Below the pieces are notes generated by a model that saw only the letters and a list, made by a program, of their open reading frames with translations, was not told the DNA's origin and did no database searches. Positions 61,529 to 64,000 of a stretch of 64,000 nt of DNA are shown piece after piece. The first letter of the stretch is position 1; every line of letters starts with the position of its first letter. The position numbers and the translations under genes were made by a program. Location: positions 6,389,879 to 6,453,878 of the forward strand of contig NC_079905.1 in the NCBI RefSeq assembly GCF_024868665.1, given 5' to 3'. Source of the DNA: Triplophysa rosa (taxonomy: Eukaryota > Chordata > Actinopteri > Cypriniformes > Nemacheilidae).

Positions 61529-61813
61529 TTGGACCATTGGTGCACCCAGGAGATCATGAAAGGCAAGCATTTAAACTACACTATTTCTCAGTGTTTTCGT
61601 AAGCCTGCCGCCCATGAAGCTACTGGCGCTTCGGGTGACGCTGAAGCAAGTGTTACAGAAAATGAGTCCGACGAGGCTCATGCTCCGCTGTATGCGGGTC
61701 CCCCTCCGTCGCGACAGCGTACCGTGGTCGCATTCGCGTACTGTGTTCGCCGTTGTATTATACTTTCTGCTGATAACCCACCCCCACTTTTTAAACCACT
61801 GCGTATTCTTTAA
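61529..61813 (+). pseudogene. Second copy of the transposase-like remnant
   Basis: Same 94-codon frame as 47,715-47,999 with two Val-to-Glu changes (HEATGASGDAEAS against HVATGASGDAVAS), both from T-to-A changes. No further domain. Confidence 0.3.
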
Positions 61814-63222
61814 TAAAATTAGGATATTTGTTATAATTAACATAACTGTTAGAGCATTGTTGGCATAATCTAATTAGCCAACTTCACAAACGTTAGTTTG
61901 TGTGGTGAATCAATAAATGAGGGAGAAAGGGAGAGATAACTTATACTACAATGTAGGCTATATAATTGTTTTAGATGATAAGAGATGAGAACTCCTGGAC
62001 AGCCTTGTGAAAGTCAGGCTAGACACCGGCAGCAATCTAAAAGTGCAACAGATACTTGATAAAACTGCACAAATGTTCATTGTTAATTATTAAAGTTAAC
62101 TACCAATGTCAATAATAGGCGAAACTTGCACTCATAAGTGTGACCCAGTGTGTGAAAACTAGGCATCAGAGTTTGATTTTAACCATTTATTTCAAGCATT
62201 ATTTCAATATGAATCTTTGACATGGCCTTATTCAGTCAAAACTGTATAAAAATCTAAAAATTATACTTCCGCAGATTATTCTTTACGTTATGTTGGTTGC
62301 CCTGCTGAAAAAAATAATAGAACCCTGCCCAAAACACAGGAGATGCAGATGGGGATCAATAGAACACCCATTAATGCCCACAATTTTTTAATTTTGTAAA
62401 ATAAAATTTGTGGTAACAGTAAACCAATAGAATTGATGTTATATTATTTTTTTTAGCAGAGTGGGTTCATGCAGAAATAGTATATCACAAATTAAAGACT
62501 TTATTGCTGGGTTTTCACATGGATCACAAATATGGATTGAAAATTGCCATCTGATCAAACCTGTGCTTTGGGGGTTGTATACATATACCATCGAAGGCTT
62601 AATGTAACTAGACAGCGATAAACAAAACCAGCATGTCCCCCCAGCTGTCATTAGCTATTGAAATCTTGCTTGCAATAAATCTTTCAGAATGCTCTTGATT
62701 AAATATAGAGGCATACTTTATGCATTCGTGAGTGTGGTGGTGCTTATATATGGGTTGTCTACCTAGGACGGGTGAGTAGGCTGGGGGGAAATCAGAGTAT
62801 ACTCCCTACAAAAAACTAGACTACACCACTGATTTCACCCATTGACAATTTCCATCGAAAGTTAGGGCATATAGAGTGCTCCTCCCCCTTTTACAATATT
62901 CATACTAAAAGCCACTTAGAATGAAACTTCTCATGGGAATTTTTTATTATTTTGATTTATAATCTGATAGATATTTTTAGAATATGTTAAATATTCTTTA
63001 TAAACTCCACACCACTTCTGAGCATGTATAACCTAATTTTATATTAGCATTAGCTAGTCTACAATAATAAATGATCAGTTGCCTGTAAATGTTAGAAACA
63101 TCACTTTAGCATTAATGAATGAATGAGCACTAACACCTTGACAAGATATAAGATTGAACATAAAATGAAACTATAAAAAGAATGAAGCACCACTGACACA
63201 AAAATAATATAACATTTCATGG

Positions 63223-63360
63223 CAGCTTTCCTGTAGCTCAGTGGTAAGAGCATGGGGCTAACAGGGTCATGGGTTCGATCCCAGGGGATTGCACAATCTT
63301 AGAAACAAATGTATAGGTTAATGCAATGTAAATCGCTTGTCTGCCAAATGCATAAATGTC
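63223..63360 (+). mobile_element. Second copy of the tRNA-derived SINE
   Basis: Same head, box A, box B and tail as 49,409-49,546, duplicated with the segment. Confidence 0.85.
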
Positions 63361-63731
63361 AAGATGCCATTTTCTAGTAGTCTGATGCCCAATTAGTGCT
63401 TTTGTTTGTTGGAAGTTATATTCAATGTATATGTTTTTGTCAATAATTCAAAGTATTCAAACATATATTTTCATCAATGCCTAATGAGCAATTAGTCACA
63501 CAAATACACAATGAAAATCAGATTTATTATTATCATCAGTTCTGATTCATTAACACAGTACATGCTACAACACATAACAATAATAAACAGTTGTTTTGAA
63601 AATGTATCTGGAGATAATAATGGACAGGAAAGAGAGTTTGAAAAGGAGGAAGAAAACACGTTTGAATGTAAAATGTGTAACTGCCCCATACAAAGGTTGC
63701 CCGGACTGTTAATACTTGAACAAGTTTTAAA

Positions 63732-63848
63732 CTATGCGCCAAAGTTATGAAGAGCTAATCTGAACATGTCATTGGTACAGACCCACTTATTATCTACATT
63801 CTTCAGCAAAAAGACCTGTTGAAAGCCCATAACTTGGTCTTGATCCGC
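63732..63848 (-). CDS. nutf2: Nuclear transport factor 2, second copy, last coding exon only
   Basis: Identical in sequence to the final nutf2 exon at 49,918-50,034, encoding 38 residues from [17 protein letters not shown] to LALHNFGA and a stop, with the same upstream acceptor (TTACAG). The other three exons should lie at about 64,080-64,650 beyond the window if the duplication continues. Whether this is a second expressed gene or an assembly duplicate cannot be decided here. Confidence 0.85.
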   Translation of the reverse strand, partial: ADQDQVMGFQQVFLLKNVDNKWVCTNDMFRLALHNFGA

Positions 63849-64000
63849 CTGTAAAAAATGTAAGCAAATGTCAGTGTTTTAGTTTTTATAACCTACATGT
63901 TTACAGGATTATGTTTTATAGCATTGGTATAATTCCAAAGAACAAACAAATATTAATGAATCAGAAAAACAACTGGACGCTGTCTTATATTTTCAGTCCG

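Larger units (their letters stand above)
59461..62831. mobile_element. Second copy of the 3.37-kb hAT-like element
   Basis: Same ends (CAGTGGTGTAGTCT / AGACTACACCACTG) and same ATTTCACC flanks as 45,647-49,017, so it was copied by the segmental duplication and not by a new transposition. It includes the hairpin at 60,063-60,218 and the frame at 61,529-61,813. Confidence 0.85.
57789..64000. repeat. Unit 2 of the duplication (partial, runs off the window)
   Basis: Collinear with 43,960-50,186 at offset +13,829 up to the MITE near 58,612 and +13,814 afterwards. By eye there are no differences in the first 800 bp, a cluster in the MITE right arm and TA tract (58,612-58,711), then 14 single-base differences and no net indel over about 5.1 kb. 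Confidence 0.95.

Overview
The window is nuclear DNA of a bony fish, most likely a cyprinid-type teleost. It has compact multi-exon genes with canonical GT/AG introns, proteins that match vertebrate orthologues almost end to end, AT-rich noncoding sequence, and many MITE, hAT and SINE repeats of the kind that fill cyprinid genomes. The species cannot be fixed from sequence alone.

Layout. 1-25.3 kb is a gene-poor tract with no supportable coding gene. It holds microsatellites, dated DNA-transposon insertions (two with exact 8-bp target duplications) and stretches that look like developmental enhancers (for example 17.63-18.13 kb). 25.7-32.2 kb is cndp2 (minus strand, 11 coding exons, 474 aa). 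34.3-35.2 kb is txnl4a (minus, 3 coding exons, 142 aa). 38.5-43.4 kb is adnp2 (minus, 3 coding exons plus a probable 5' UTR exon, 932 aa). 49.9-50.8 kb is a nutf2 gene (minus, 4 coding exons, 128 aa), separated by about 1 kb from the divergent ngly1 (plus, 51.8-55.2 kb, 11 exons, 655 aa). 57.36-57.74 kb carries only the last two coding exons of a KAT2-type acetyltransferase, closest to kat2b (minus). For the complete genes, exon phases were joined by hand and the reading frame closes without a break.

The main structural feature is a large direct duplication. From 57,789 to the end of the window the sequence repeats 43,960-50,186 almost perfectly, starting 48 bp upstream of a kat2b exon, inside its intron. 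The simplest reading is a head-to-tail tandem duplication of a 13.83-kb unit (43,960-57,788) containing nutf2, ngly1 and the 3' end of kat2b. The window ends inside the second copy, just after the last nutf2 exon. The copies differ, outside one damaged hairpin repeat, by 14 point differences, 13 of which are T in copy 1 and A in copy 2. That skew is hard to explain by ordinary divergence and raises the question of an assembly or consensus artefact.

The genes are housekeeping loci and not a pathway: cytosolic dipeptide hydrolysis (cndp2), spliceosomal U5 snRNP assembly (txnl4a), a zinc-finger/homeodomain nuclear protein (adnp2), Ran import (nutf2), deglycosylation of misfolded glycoproteins (ngly1) and histone acetylation (kat2b). 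In human, CNDP2, TXNL4A and ADNP2 lie on 18q and NGLY1 and KAT2B on 3p24, so the window also records a lineage-specific joining of two syntenic blocks. I found no new enzymatic or defence system; the strongest leads are the duplication, its skewed substitutions and the composite hAT element inside it.
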